The position numbers and the translations under genes were made by a program. Positions 1-7,913 of a stretch of 64,000 nt of DNA are shown here, in pieces (the first letter of the stretch is position 1; each line of letters begins with the position of its first letter). The stretch covers positions 372,001 to 436,000 of the forward strand of contig JACKHE010000002.1 of assembly GCA_020639135.1 (NCBI GenBank). The letters are read 5' to 3'. A model generated the notes under the pieces. The model ran no database searches. It was not told the origin of the DNA and was given only the letters and a program-made list of their open reading frames with translations. This stretch comes from Phycisphaeraceae bacterium (GTDB lineage: Bacteria > Planctomycetota > Phycisphaerae > Phycisphaerales > UBA1924).

Positions 1-465
1 GCCGAGTTGGAGAGCCTGCCGGCGGGGGTGTCGCGCACGTTCGTCGGGACGCTGGAGCTCCCCGGCGTGACCATCTCGAACCCCAACATCAGCATGACGC
101 CCCAGACCGCAAGCGTGACCGTCCGGATCCAGAGCCAGCTTAGCGATGTGGTGCTCCCCTCGGTCCCGATCTGGGAGATGATCCCGCCGCCCGAGGCGGA
201 CAACTGGACGATCACGATCGAGCCACCCTTCCTGACGGACCTCACGCTCGCGGGGCCCACGGACCTCGTCAAGCGGGTCGAGTCCGGAGAGATCCGGGTC
301 GTGGCTGTCGTCGAGTGCGCCGGGGAGGTCCTCGAAGCCGGGGGGGGCGAGCTGAGCGTTCAGTTCCCCGGGCTCCCCGCCGGGTTGCAGGTCGCCTCGG
401 AATCGCCGCGGGTCAATGTGACCGCGGTCCGCCGTGACGCGATCGCCAACTCGCCGCAGCCCTGA
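1..465 (+). CDS. C-terminal part of a beta-strand-rich protein, possibly YbbR/CdaR-like (partial)
   Basis: The frame is open at the left edge, so only the last 154 codons are present and the true start is outside the window. The fragment is rich in alternating hydrophobic residues typical of beta strands (for example SVTVRIQSQL and IRVVAVVE) and has no membrane segment. A segment reading LAGPTDLVKRVESGEI resembles the repeat edge of YbbR/CdaR-type extracytoplasmic domains, where a V-x-G-P turn precedes a short helix. That family assignment is only a resemblance by eye. The gene faces the leftward gene that follows and ends 4 bases before it, so the two are convergent. Confidence 0.55.
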   Translation, partial: AELESLPAGVSRTFVGTLELPGVTISNPNISMTPQTASVTVRIQSQLSDVVLPSVPIWEMIPPPEADNWTITIEPPFLTDLTLAGPTDLVKRVESGEIRVVAVVECAGEVLEAGGGELSVQFPGLPAGLQVASESPRVNVTAVRRDAIANSPQP

Positions 466-469
466 TCGA

Positions 470-1450
470 TCACGCCGTTGATGGGCGGCCGACGGCGGAC
501 CGCCAGCGATCCAGCCACCGCTGCGCCTCGGCCCCGGTCCCGGGCGCCGACGCCTCATCATCAACCGACCGACCGGCGCCGGACAGCGATTCGTTCAGCG
601 CGGTGACGATCCCGACGCGCCCCGCGCGCCGGGGGACAACGGCGCCTTCGACCCGCGGCGCCGCCGCCGCGCCGGCGTTGAACGATCCGGCGATGACCGG
701 GATGCGCATCCGCAGCGCGCAACGCAGTGCCAGCGCCTGGGACGAAGAGCTCGCCCAGGGATCGTTCGGAGGGAAGCCTGTCGGGCAGCAGATCGCGTCC
801 GAGGCGATCGCGATGGCGTACATCGGCGCTGACAGGCACTCGATCCGCCAGACATCCGCGGCGCTTGCTGCGTACCGCGCCGCTCTCGTCACGCCCTGGG
901 CGCTCGCGGAGCCCGGGATGAGCCCCACCAGCGTTCGGTCCTGGATCGAGCAAGTCAGCGGCGCGATCGTCAGCCCGAACTCGCCCGCGCTGGAACGGTC
1001 CGGGTCGAGGTCCAGCAGCATCACGGCGAGCTCGTCGTCCCCGATCTCGAAGCGGTCCCGCCACGACGCCCGGGCGTCGGGACCGATCAGACGCTGATCG
1101 ATGGGGGGATCAGGCGGTGGGGAGGGCAGCGGCCAGGCGAGATCGGTCAGCCCCTGCGCCAGCGCCGCGGTCGCCCTGGTCCAGGGCTGGGCCAGATCGA
1201 TCCGTCCGAGCCTTGCGATTTCCCGGCGGATGGCCTGGCGTGCGGCGCTCACCTGCCGGACCGTTGTCGAGATCCGGCCGTCGGGGCGCGCCCCGAACGG
1301 GCGCAGCCGTTCGGATGCTTCCACACCCCCGAAGCAGATCAGCAGGTGCTCGTTCCGGCTGTCCTCCCGCTGGAGCAGCGCGATTGCGGCGGCGGCCCCC
1401 TCCGGAGGTCCGGTGTCACCGTCGGCGTCGATGAGGTGCACGATTCGCAT
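470..1450 (-). CDS. Hypothetical protein with a glycosyltransferase-4-like fold
   Basis: This 326-residue protein begins MRIVHLIDADGDTG, the kind of first strand and glycine turn seen in GT-B glycosyltransferases. Near residues 130-145 there is a strand-loop pattern (GDDELAVMLLDLDP) and near 215-255 a segment IASDAICCPTGFPPNDPWAS followed by an ALRCALRMRIPVIAG helix-strand. The latter resembles the GT4 nucleotide-sugar region, where a 'SDA..P' strand precedes 'A...G.PVIA'. The usual E-x7-E pair is not obvious, so activity is uncertain. There is no signal peptide. It is the last gene of a leftward run, 8 bases after the lipoprotein gene upstream of it, and is probably co-transcribed. I do not recognise a specific function. 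Confidence 0.6.
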   Translation of the reverse strand: MRIVHLIDADGDTGPPEGAAAAIALLQREDSRNEHLLICFGGVEASERLRPFGARPDGRISTTVRQVSAARQAIRREIARLGRIDLAQPWTRATAALAQGLTDLAWPLPSPPPDPPIDQRLIGPDARASWRDRFEIGDDELAVMLLDLDPDRSSAGEFGLTIAPLTCSIQDRTLVGLIPGSASAQGVTRAARYAASAADVWRIECLSAPMYAIAIASDAICCPTGFPPNDPWASSSSQALALRCALRMRIPVIAGSFNAGAAAAPRVEGAVVPRRAGRVGIVTALNESLSGAGRSVDDEASAPGTGAEAQRWLDRWRSAVGRPSTA

Positions 1451-1458
1451 CGGGGGGG

Positions 1459-2163
1459 TCAGTCGCCGAGCGAGCCGCTGAGCGCATCGCGCTCGTGCTC
1501 GAAGAAGGTCCTGGCGATCTGGAGCCCCAGCGTCTCGGCGAGCCCGGTCTGGAGCCGGCTCATCCCCGAGCGGTCCTGTGGGATCGGGGCGCCGGATGCC
1601 GGGAGCTCGACCCGCACCGGGAACCCGGAGCGATCCTCGGGCCAGATGCGGCGGTCGTCCTCGGCGCTGATGATCTTGATCAGCGCCCCGGCGATCGGCT
1701 GGACCGTCGCGCCGTCACGCGTGACCGTGAACCCCTCGATGGTCACGTAGATCACCTGGTCCGCGCCGACGGCGCGTCCGATGGCGGCGATGCTCATCAG
1801 CTCGCTGTCGGTCTCCGTCGAAGCGGCCATGATCGCCGAGCGCGCCGCGATCATGTTCTGCTGCGGCACGGAACCCCGCTCGATCAGGGTCTCCTCGGCG
1901 CGCTGCCCGATGACGTTCTTGAGCGAGCGCCGCGGCAGCCGGTTCGCCCGATCGTCCACGAAGATCACCGTCTTGAGCCGGGAGTTCAGCTCGTGCTGAG
2001 CCTGGACCTTGGGCGGCCCGTGCACGAGGTAGGCCACCGGCGCGACGATGTTGCACGCGCCGAGCAGAGCAAGGGCGGCGCCCAGGGCGGTCGCGAAGGC
2101 GATCGGGCGGAGCCGGGATGTCGGGTTTGGCCGGTGCAAGCGAGGGTCTCCGGATGGACTCAA
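1459..2163 (-). CDS. Putative lipoprotein of unknown function
   Basis: The protein of 234 residues starts at a TTG codon that overlaps the stop of the upstream gene by 4 bases, so translation is probably coupled. A hydrophobic stretch around residues 21-35 ends in LLGAC, a lipobox, so the mature protein should be a lipoprotein. The mature part contains a stretch about AVGADQVIYVTIEGF, a strand pattern like that in LpoB/CsgG-type periplasmic domains, where a sensed compartment 'ADxVI' precedes a beta strand. A second TTG nine codons in is an alternative start and would give a more typical n-region. It forms a pair with the next lipoprotein upstream; both may belong to one envelope complex. Confidence 0.7.
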   Translation of the reverse strand: MSPSGDPRLHRPNPTSRLRPIAFATALGAALALLGACNIVAPVAYLVHGPPKVQAQHELNSRLKTVIFVDDRANRLPRRSLKNVIGQRAEETLIERGSVPQQNMIAARSAIMAASTETDSELMSIAAIGRAVGADQVIYVTIEGFTVTRDGATVQPIAGALIKIISAEDDRRIWPEDRSGFPVRVELPASGAPIPQDRSGMSRLQTGLAETLGLQIARTFFEHERDALSGSLGD

Positions 2164-2837
2164 TAGTCCATGTAGTACATCTCCTCGTGATCGAAGAAGA
2201 GCCAGGTGACCCGATCGATGAGCCGCTGCTGCAGCCGCTGCGCCACCGTCTGCATGGGCATGTCCGCGGGGCCGAATCCCGAGCCGTCGGGGAATCCGAC
2301 CGAGACCGTCTTGGAATACACGAAGTCGTCGCCAAGGATGCCGCCGGCCTCGACGACACCGACCTGCGCCGTCGCCTGCCCGTCCCAGAGGTAGGCGTTG
2401 CCCGGCTCGTTGAGCCGGTACTCGTACAGATCGACGATGATCAGCCGCTCGACGCCGAGCGTCTCGCAGATCTGCTGGTAGTCGATCGCGGCCCAGCCGG
2501 GGGTGGAGTACTGGAGCTCGAGGATTGTCGGCGCCGGGACGACGCCGCTGGCGCCGGCGTTCTCCACCAGCCGGTTCGTCATCGCCAGGGTCAGCCGGGC
2601 GACGAGACCCGGATCGAGCGACTGGATCCGCCGGTCAGCGGTGACCATGACAGCGAACGAGTGGCCCTGGAGCCCGTCGTATTCCAGGGGGATCTCGTGG
2701 GTGCTGCTGGCCTTGTACGACTCCGCCATCCCGCCGATGAGCGTGGGGATCCAGCACCCGCCCTGCAGCAGGAGCAACAGCGCCGTGACGCCGGCGGCGA
2801 GCGGCTTGGTGTGTTTTCCGGATCGGAGGTTCATCAT
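2160..2837 (-). CDS. Putative lipoprotein of unknown function
   Basis: I place the start at the first of two adjacent ATG codons, giving 225 residues. From there the protein opens with a basic n-region, a leucine-rich core and LLLLQGGC, a lipobox with the lipidated cysteine at residue 28. The frame is open further upstream, but that extension lacks membrane-export features. The mature domain has the segment CETLGVERLIIVDLYEY, similar in style to the strand-turn in its downstream neighbour and to LpoB/CsgG-like folds. The C-terminus is acidic and tyrosine-rich (HEEMYYMDY). It overlaps the downstream lipoprotein by 4 bases. No enzymatic motif is visible. Confidence 0.7.
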   Translation of the reverse strand: MMNLRSGKHTKPLAAGVTALLLLLQGGCWIPTLIGGMAESYKASSTHEIPLEYDGLQGHSFAVMVTADRRIQSLDPGLVARLTLAMTNRLVENAGASGVVPAPTILELQYSTPGWAAIDYQQICETLGVERLIIVDLYEYRLNEPGNAYLWDGQATAQVGVVEAGGILGDDFVYSKTVSVGFPDGSGFGPADMPMQTVAQRLQQRLIDRVTWLFFDHEEMYYMDY

Positions 2838-2931
2838 CGGTGCGGCTCGCGGCTGTGCGAAGCTCACAGGATACGCATTTCCTCCGGATCGGTTCACGAC
2901 GATCCCGGGCATGAGCCTGCCGATCCCCCGC

Positions 2932-3396
2932 TCACCACACCAGCCACTTGTACACCCAGGCGCCGAGGAACAGCGCAACGCCGACGATCAGCACGCGCGT
3001 CGAGAGCGCCGGCGCCAACGCGGCGCCCAGGCGGGAGCCGGTCGCGGCGACGTGCGCGGCGCCCCAGAAGACGATCGCGGTCAGCGCCGCCAGCAGGGCG
3101 CCGAAGGGCTGCGCGGTCAGCGCCGACCCCCAGCGGTTGTCCGCCGCGTACGCGAACGAGGTGGTCATCCCGCACGTGGCGCACGGCGCGTCGAAGTACT
3201 CCGCCCAGGAGCACGCGCTGAGCCCGAGCTGCGTGTGCGTGCCGTGACCGGCGGGATCGGGCGACAGCCACGCCGCGGCGATCAGCACCGCGAGACAGCC
3301 CAGCGCGAGCAGCCCAGCGGCGAATCGCTCGCCGCCGGTCGCGGAGCGGACCGCCTGGCGCGCCGCGGGTTGGGCTGGGGTTGTTGTGACCGCCAT
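2932..3396 (-). CDS. DUF2752 family membrane protein
   Basis: This 154-residue protein has three membrane segments, at about residues 26-45, 95-115 and 130-152. Between the first two lies the family signature CATCGMTTSF (residues about 73-82), the C-x2-C-G-M-T core of DUF2752 proteins, preceded by LGLSACSWAEYF. The paired cysteines in a loop next to the membrane suggest metal or redox chemistry, but the function of the family is unknown. It lies 13 bases downstream of nuoA in the same direction and is probably in one transcript with it; whether that is functional or accidental cannot be told here. Confidence 0.9.
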   Translation of the reverse strand: MAVTTTPAQPAARQAVRSATGGERFAAGLLALGCLAVLIAAAWLSPDPAGHGTHTQLGLSACSWAEYFDAPCATCGMTTSFAYAADNRWGSALTAQPFGALLAALTAIVFWGAAHVAATGSRLGAALAPALSTRVLIVGVALFLGAWVYKWLVW

Positions 3397-3409
3397 GCGT
3401 CCTCGCGGT

Positions 3410-3817
3410 TCAGTCGAAGCGGAAGACGCCCTTCTTGTACGCGTACACGTACGCGATCACGGTCGTGAGCAGGAAGAACAGCGCGCGTCCGAGGAAGAGC
3501 GCCGCCTCGGGGCTCTGCGGCTCGAGATTCCGGAAGTTCACCGCCCACGGGTAGAGGAAGATGATCTCGACATCGAAGACGAGGAAGATCATCGCCATGA
3601 TGTAGAAGCGGACGTTGAACCGCTTCCGGGCGCTGGCCAGCGGCGTCATGCCGGATTCGTAGGGGGTGTTCTTGGATGCCCCGCTCCTCTTGGGGCCCAG
3701 CGCCAGCGAGAGCACGACGTTGGCGACGGCGAATCCGACGGCCATCGCGATCAGCACGAGGACCGGGAGATAGGCCCCGAGGTCGTTCGTTTGGGCGATC
3801 ATGGATTGGGCGGGCAT
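3410..3817 (-). CDS. nuoA: NADH-quinone oxidoreductase subunit A
   Basis: NuoA is a small membrane subunit of respiratory complex I, at the junction of the membrane arm and the quinone module. The 135 residues carry the three expected membrane helices (about 15-37, 75-95 and 105-125), the loop NTPYESGMTP with the conserved Y-E-S-G, and the following RFYIMAMIFLVFDVEIIFLYPW block that marks the family. An internal ATG five codons in is an alternative start. The gene heads a leftward run and is not next to nuoB, C or D. The distal membrane-arm genes nuoJ-N are about 42 kb to the right, so complex I genes are dispersed. Confidence 0.97.
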   Translation of the reverse strand: MPAQSMIAQTNDLGAYLPVLVLIAMAVGFAVANVVLSLALGPKRSGASKNTPYESGMTPLASARKRFNVRFYIMAMIFLVFDVEIIFLYPWAVNFRNLEPQSPEAALFLGRALFFLLTTVIAYVYAYKKGVFRFD

Positions 3818-3989
3818 GGTCGGGGGTCCTTCATCCGTGAATGGGGGCCCGATCGACGATCGCCGGGCCCGTTTCGGCAGTGTATCGCGACTCCCGGGCC
3901 GTGGCGCGGGGTCGGGATTCCGGCTGCTTCAGCCCTTCAAGACGGCTAAACTGGGGCGATCCGGGGTCCGGGAGCCGGCCCGGGACAGG

Positions 3990-4063
3990 CAGGGTGTAGC
4001 TCAGTTTGGTAGAGCGCTGCGTTTGGGTCGCAGAGGCCGCTGGTTCGAATCCAGTCACCCTGA
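3990..4063 (+). tRNA. tRNA-Pro (anticodon UGG)
   Basis: A complete cloverleaf is visible. The acceptor stem pairs CAGGGTG at 3990-3996 with CACCCTG at 4056-4062, followed by discriminator A. The D arm holds TAGCTCAGTTTGGTAGAGC. The anticodon stem CTGCG/CGCAG encloses the loop TTTGGGT, giving anticodon TGG, and the T arm has GGTTCGAATCC. CCA is not encoded. No clear terminator follows. Confidence 0.97.
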
Positions 4064-4155
4064 TTCCGTACAAAGACCGAATATCAAAAAATGATCCGGA
4101 CCCTACCATATCTCGCGGATTGCTGTGAATAACTGAAAAACGGAAGATTTGGCGG

Positions 4156-4183
4156 TTGACAGGGGTCCGGGAACCCCTAATCT
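4156..4183 (+). promoter_or_regulatory. Sigma-70-type promoter of the surface-protein gene at 4298
   Basis: A consensus -35 box TTGACA (4156-4161) and a -10 box TAATCT (4178-4183) are separated by 16 bases. The spacer itself contains GGGGT...ACCCC, an inverted repeat that could bind a repressor or simply be chance in GC-rich DNA. The predicted leader of about 105 nt contains hairpins at 4190-4213 (GGAG/CTCC around CAGAT/ATCTG) and 4264-4279 (GCGTCC-AAAA-GGACGC), the latter ending one base before the AGGAGG ribosome-binding site at 4281-4286. Confidence 0.75.
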
Positions 4184-4297
4184 GGTTATGGAGCCACAGA
4201 TTATCTGGACTCCGATACAGACACGTCGGCGCTCGCTGTGGGAAGCAAGCGTCATTTCACGCAGCGTCCAAAAGGACGCCAGGAGGAGAAGAGCATC

Positions 4298-5038
4298 ATG
4301 TCCATCCGCACCAAGAGCATCGCGGCGGTCGCCGGTCTCGCGATGATTGCCTGCGCGTCCAGCGCCAGCGCCGTCATCCTCACCGACAACAGCGTCGGCA
4401 CCCGCGCCGGCCTGCTCGCGAGCAACAGCCTCGTCCCGCTGGATCTCTCCGGCGTCGTCTCGGGGCTGTCCACCTCGAACAGCTACACGCAGAACTTCAC
4501 GTCGACTGTTCCCGGCGCCTACTCCGGCACGCTGACCTGCGAGGTCTTCGGCAACGTCGGCCTCCCCGGACTCGCCCTCAACCAGGTCATGATGATCTAC
4601 ACCATGACCGGCAACGGCCCCAGCGCCATCGAGCTGTTCCAGATGGGCGTCGATACTTCCACCAACATCGACTACAACGATCTGCTCAACGCCACGCACG
4701 GCCAGATCGTTGACCAGACCACCGGTGGCCAGCTCTCCCCCGAGGCCGAGCTGCTCAACAACTTCGGCACCAACAACACGCTCTCCTTCAACTACCAGAA
4801 CTCCGGCGACACGCTCGGCAGCGTCGGCGGGACCGAGACCCTCCAGTGGTACGTCCTGTCCACGGCCGACGTCGCGATCGACTTCATCGACGTGACCGTC
4901 TCCAACTTCGGCACGACTTCCGTCAAGTCCCTGTCCTTCGTCGATGTTCCCGGTCTGCCCGACCTGAACACCCCGACCCCGGGCGCCGTCGCGCTGCTGT
5001 CGATCGCCGGTGTCGCAGGCTTCCGCCGCCGCCGCTGA
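4298..5038 (+). CDS. Secreted protein with PTPG-type C-terminal sorting signal
   Basis: The start is fixed by AGGAGG at 4281-4286 and gives 246 residues. A signal peptide covers about residues 1-24, ending CASSASA. The mature part is rich in Ser, Thr, Asn and beta strands, with no catalytic motif. The C-terminus reads PTPGAVALLSIAGVAGF followed by four arginines, a planctomycete variant of the PEP-CTERM tripartite signal: motif, hydrophobic helix, basic end. Such proteins are cut by exosortase and attached to or released from the surface. Exosortase itself is not in the window. It is followed by a second sorting-tail protein and a matrixin-like protease in the same direction. Confidence 0.85.
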   Translation: MSIRTKSIAAVAGLAMIACASSASAVILTDNSVGTRAGLLASNSLVPLDLSGVVSGLSTSNSYTQNFTSTVPGAYSGTLTCEVFGNVGLPGLALNQVMMIYTMTGNGPSAIELFQMGVDTSTNIDYNDLLNATHGQIVDQTTGGQLSPEAELLNNFGTNNTLSFNYQNSGDTLGSVGGTETLQWYVLSTADVAIDFIDVTVSNFGTTSVKSLSFVDVPGLPDLNTPTPGAVALLSIAGVAGFRRRR

Positions 5039-5113
5039 TCGTCCCTTTCAGGCGAACTCAACCTGTCCCCTTGAAGCATCTGTTCCGCTTCAATTGTGTT
5101 CGAGAGAAATGAT

Positions 5114-5180
5114 CACCCGGAGCCGGAGGCTCCGGGTGTGGAGGAGAACCGGGTGAACTTCAGCTTTCGCTGAACACCCG
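5114..5180 (+). promoter_or_regulatory. Twin hairpin leader with alternative pairings
   Basis: Two hairpins sit between the two surface-protein genes. The first is an 11-bp perfect stem, CACCCGGAGCC at 5114-5124 with GGCTCCGGGTG at 5128-5138. The second pairs CGGGTG (5150-5155) with CACCCG (5175-5180) and TTCAGC (5159-5164) with GCTGAA (5169-5174). Because CACCCG occurs at 5114 and 5175 and CGGGTG at 5133 and 5150, the outer strands can swap partners. No U-run follows either stem, so neither is a classical terminator. The second stem ends 14 bases before the ATG at 5195, close to the ribosome-binding site (GGAGAGAG). Confidence 0.6.
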
Positions 5181-5194
5181 ATTGGAGAGAGCAC

Positions 5195-5974
5195 ATGACG
5201 AGCTATTGCAAATACCTGACGACTGCGGCGGGGCTGTGCGTTGGCGCGGCGTCCGCTCAGGCCGGTCTGGTTTCGCCCGAGATGTTCCAAACCGGAGATC
5301 CCGCGGCGTTGTGGGGGGCTCCGATCGCGTCGCTCGACGTCAACTCTGAGACCGTTTACAACTGGGCAAGCGGGTTCGAGGTCCCCTTCCCCAACGGGCT
5401 CGGCCAGGACATCACCGAACTCACCTCGAGGGTTTACAACGTCAGCTCGCCCATGATGCTCAGCCAGGGCGGCGACGACCTGATGCTCAACCCCGGCGAC
5501 AAGGTGTACGCGTACACCCTCACCCTGGTCGAGAGCTCCGCCACGACGGTTGACACCGTCGAGGAGTTCCAGGTCGGTCTGCTCAGCTTCATCGGCGGCC
5601 CCATCATGGACGCATCGCTGATCAAGGGGCGAGGCTTCTACAACTCCGGTGTCAACGGACCCGTCGGCGGTGATGGCACCGACCTCGAGGACCTTGGCAT
5701 CTTCGGATCTTCGCTCGACTGGCGCTGGGACTCGCTCGAGATCAACCAGCTCCAGAACGAGCAGACGATCACACTCCTGATGTTCACCGAGAACTCCCTG
5801 CCCTTCGAGGGCATCGGTGATCTCAGGGCGCCGACCGGACAGATCAGCGGCTCGGGCAACATTTCGAACCTGATCCCGGTCCTTGTCCCCACCACAGTTC
5901 CCACCCCCGGCGCATCCGCCATCTGGATCCTCGCCGGAGCGCTGTGCTCCAGGAGAAAACGCCCGACCGCGTGA
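5195..5974 (+). CDS. Secreted protein with PTPG-type C-terminal sorting signal
   Basis: The 259-residue protein starts at an ATG preceded by GGAGAGAG. A signal peptide covers about residues 1-23, ending AASAQA. The body is beta-rich and contains GDKVYAYTLTLVES, with no enzymatic motif. The tail VPTPGASAIWILAGALCS followed by RRKR is the motif-helix-arginine arrangement of an exosortase substrate. Its only similarity to the protein encoded just upstream is this tail and overall style. It lies 13 bases before the metalloprotease gene, so those two are probably one operon. The structured RNA upstream may control its translation. Confidence 0.85.
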   Translation: MTSYCKYLTTAAGLCVGAASAQAGLVSPEMFQTGDPAALWGAPIASLDVNSETVYNWASGFEVPFPNGLGQDITELTSRVYNVSSPMMLSQGGDDLMLNPGDKVYAYTLTLVESSATTVDTVEEFQVGLLSFIGGPIMDASLIKGRGFYNSGVNGPVGGDGTDLEDLGIFGSSLDWRWDSLEINQLQNEQTITLLMFTENSLPFEGIGDLRAPTGQISGSGNISNLIPVLVPTTVPTPGASAIWILAGALCSRRKRPTA

Positions 5975-5987
5975 TCGATGACCTGAT

Positions 5988-7850
5988 ATGAACAACCTCC
6001 CCGGCAACATCTTTTCCTCCCGGGGGGAATCAGAAACCCCCAGCGGCCGAAACGAGGCCGGGTTCCGACGATACGGAACCCGAAAACTCGCTTCGGCCGC
6101 TGTTGTCGTTGCCGCGATGCTGACCATGTGCATCGCGTCCACCGGCTCGGCGTTCACGCTCTACAACTTCCCGACGCCGAACGATGTGCTCCAGAACGGG
6201 CTGATCCCGCAGTGGAACCGGGGATCACCACAGTTCATGACCGACATCTCGGCGCTCCCCAGGGTGATGAGCGTCAAGATCGACGACAACTTCCTCCCCG
6301 GCCTCGCTCCGGCCGCTCGCGCCGAGGCGATCAACGCGGTCTGGAGCGCGTTCGACAGCTGGAGCCAGTCAACATCGGGGATGATCACGTTCCAGGAATC
6401 CGCGTGGTCCGCCGTGCGGAACCTCGGCGCCGGCCCGCTGGCGGACTGGGAGGGGCCATCGCTCGAGGAGTGGCAGTCCGGACAGTTCCCGGGCACAGTT
6501 CCCGGCTGGGGCGCCCAGATCGAGATCTTCTCGATCCCGCAGGGTGAGCAGTTCACCATGCAGGGGCGGCAGTTCCAGATGACCTCGAACCTCCTCGGGT
6601 TCAACGTCACCGCTCGATCCGGCGTCTTCTTCGACTCCATCGACATCTACCTCAACCAGAACAAGAACTGGCACACCGACGGGCTCGGTGGGTTCGATGT
6701 CGAGACCGTCGTCCTGCACGAGCTCGGCCACGCGCTCGGGCTCGACCACCCCAACGAGACCATCGACGGCGGCTGCGCCGCGGCCGTCCACTCCCCGGTG
6801 GTCTATCAGTGCACGCAGGATCAGCCCCTGGCCGGCGATCGCGGCGCCAACAACGGCTGCCACGACAGCCCCAACCTCGATCCCTACTTCTGGACGCCGG
6901 GACTGCCCTCGTCGCCCGCGGATGTCATGGAGGGGGCGTACACCGGCCTCAAGCGTCAGCTCACCGATGACGAGGTCGGCGGCATGGCGTTCATCTACCG
7001 GCCCTTCGCCGGCGATGTCACCGGCAACTTCAACTGCACGCTGCTCGACGTCGCGACAGCCGTGGAATACACCAACGGCCACACCGCGCTCGACCCGCGC
7101 GCCCTTGCCGCCGCGGATTTCATGAACCACAACGGGATCATCGACGCGATCGAGCTCTCCTACATGCTCGACTGGGCGCAGGACCCCAACAGCTACGACC
7201 AGGGCAGCATCCCGCAGTTCGACCCACCCAAGCTGACGCCCTCGTCGATGACGGTCACCGCGACCGCGGACCCCTACGACGTCGGCAAGGGAGGGCAGCT
7301 CGAGGTCGCGCTGGCGATCGACAACCCGGACGCCATCCCGGTCCTGTCGTGGACCCTCAACATCCGCTACGACGAGAACGCGTTCCTCAACGCGGGCTGC
7401 ATCGACGGGAACTTCCCGCCCTTCGGGTTCAAGATCATGTCCGAGCTCGAGCCGGGGCTGATCCAGATCGGCAAGATCAGCGCCACGGCCAGCGCGCTCA
7501 CCGCCGGAGATCTCGGCACGCTCACCTTCGACATCGACATCCCGCAGGCGGTGGCGATGGCCTCCGGGGCCTTCGTGATCGAGTACATCGAGGTTGTCGT
7601 CAACGACGGCGCGATCCGTGTGTACGGCATGATGCCCGACGACAACGTCTTCCTGAGCGACGCCCAGGTCATCGCCAGCGACCTCGATGTCAACCTCGAC
7701 AGCGTCGTCAACCTCGACGACCTGTACCAGTGGCACCTGACGCCCATCGACGTCAACCAGAGCGGCGCCACCGACGACGCGGACCGGGAGTCCCTCTCGG
7801 ACTGCCTCCGGGCCGGCGAGCTGAACGACCTCCTCACCGAGAACAACTGA
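5988..7850 (+). CDS. Matrixin-type zinc metalloprotease with dockerin-like and cohesin-like regions
   Basis: The zinc-binding helix HELGHALGLDH (residues 244-254) is the H-E-x2-H-x2-G-x2-H motif of matrixins, and the downstream VMEGAYTGLKRQLTDDEV segment fits the Met-turn and following helix of the family. The 620-residue protein has a long basic n-region before a signal peptide core at about residues 33-53. After the catalytic domain come a dockerin-like stretch (about 340-390, GDVTGNFNCTLLDV), a cohesin-like beta domain (about 410-550), and a second dockerin-like stretch (about 565-600, DLDVNLDSVVNLDDL). This suggests a secreted protease that docks to a surface partner. It follows two sorting-tail proteins, which could be its substrates or anchors. 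Confidence 0.88.
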   Translation: MNNLPGNIFSSRGESETPSGRNEAGFRRYGTRKLASAAVVVAAMLTMCIASTGSAFTLYNFPTPNDVLQNGLIPQWNRGSPQFMTDISALPRVMSVKIDDNFLPGLAPAARAEAINAVWSAFDSWSQSTSGMITFQESAWSAVRNLGAGPLADWEGPSLEEWQSGQFPGTVPGWGAQIEIFSIPQGEQFTMQGRQFQMTSNLLGFNVTARSGVFFDSIDIYLNQNKNWHTDGLGGFDVETVVLHELGHALGLDHPNETIDGGCAAAVHSPVVYQCTQDQPLAGDRGANNGCHDSPNLDPYFWTPGLPSSPADVMEGAYTGLKRQLTDDEVGGMAFIYRPFAGDVTGNFNCTLLDVATAVEYTNGHTALDPRALAAADFMNHNGIIDAIELSYMLDWAQDPNSYDQGSIPQFDPPKLTPSSMTVTATADPYDVGKGGQLEVALAIDNPDAIPVLSWTLNIRYDENAFLNAGCIDGNFPPFGFKIMSELEPGLIQIGKISATASALTAGDLGTLTFDIDIPQAVAMASGAFVIEYIEVVVNDGAIRVYGMMPDDNVFLSDAQVIASDLDVNLDSVVNLDDLYQWHLTPIDVNQSGATDDADRESLSDCLRAGELNDLLTENN

Positions 7851-7913
7851 TCCGCCGTGACCCGGCGCCTGTCCGATTGGTTTCGCGACGCTGGCGCCGT
7901 ATCCTCTGTCGCA

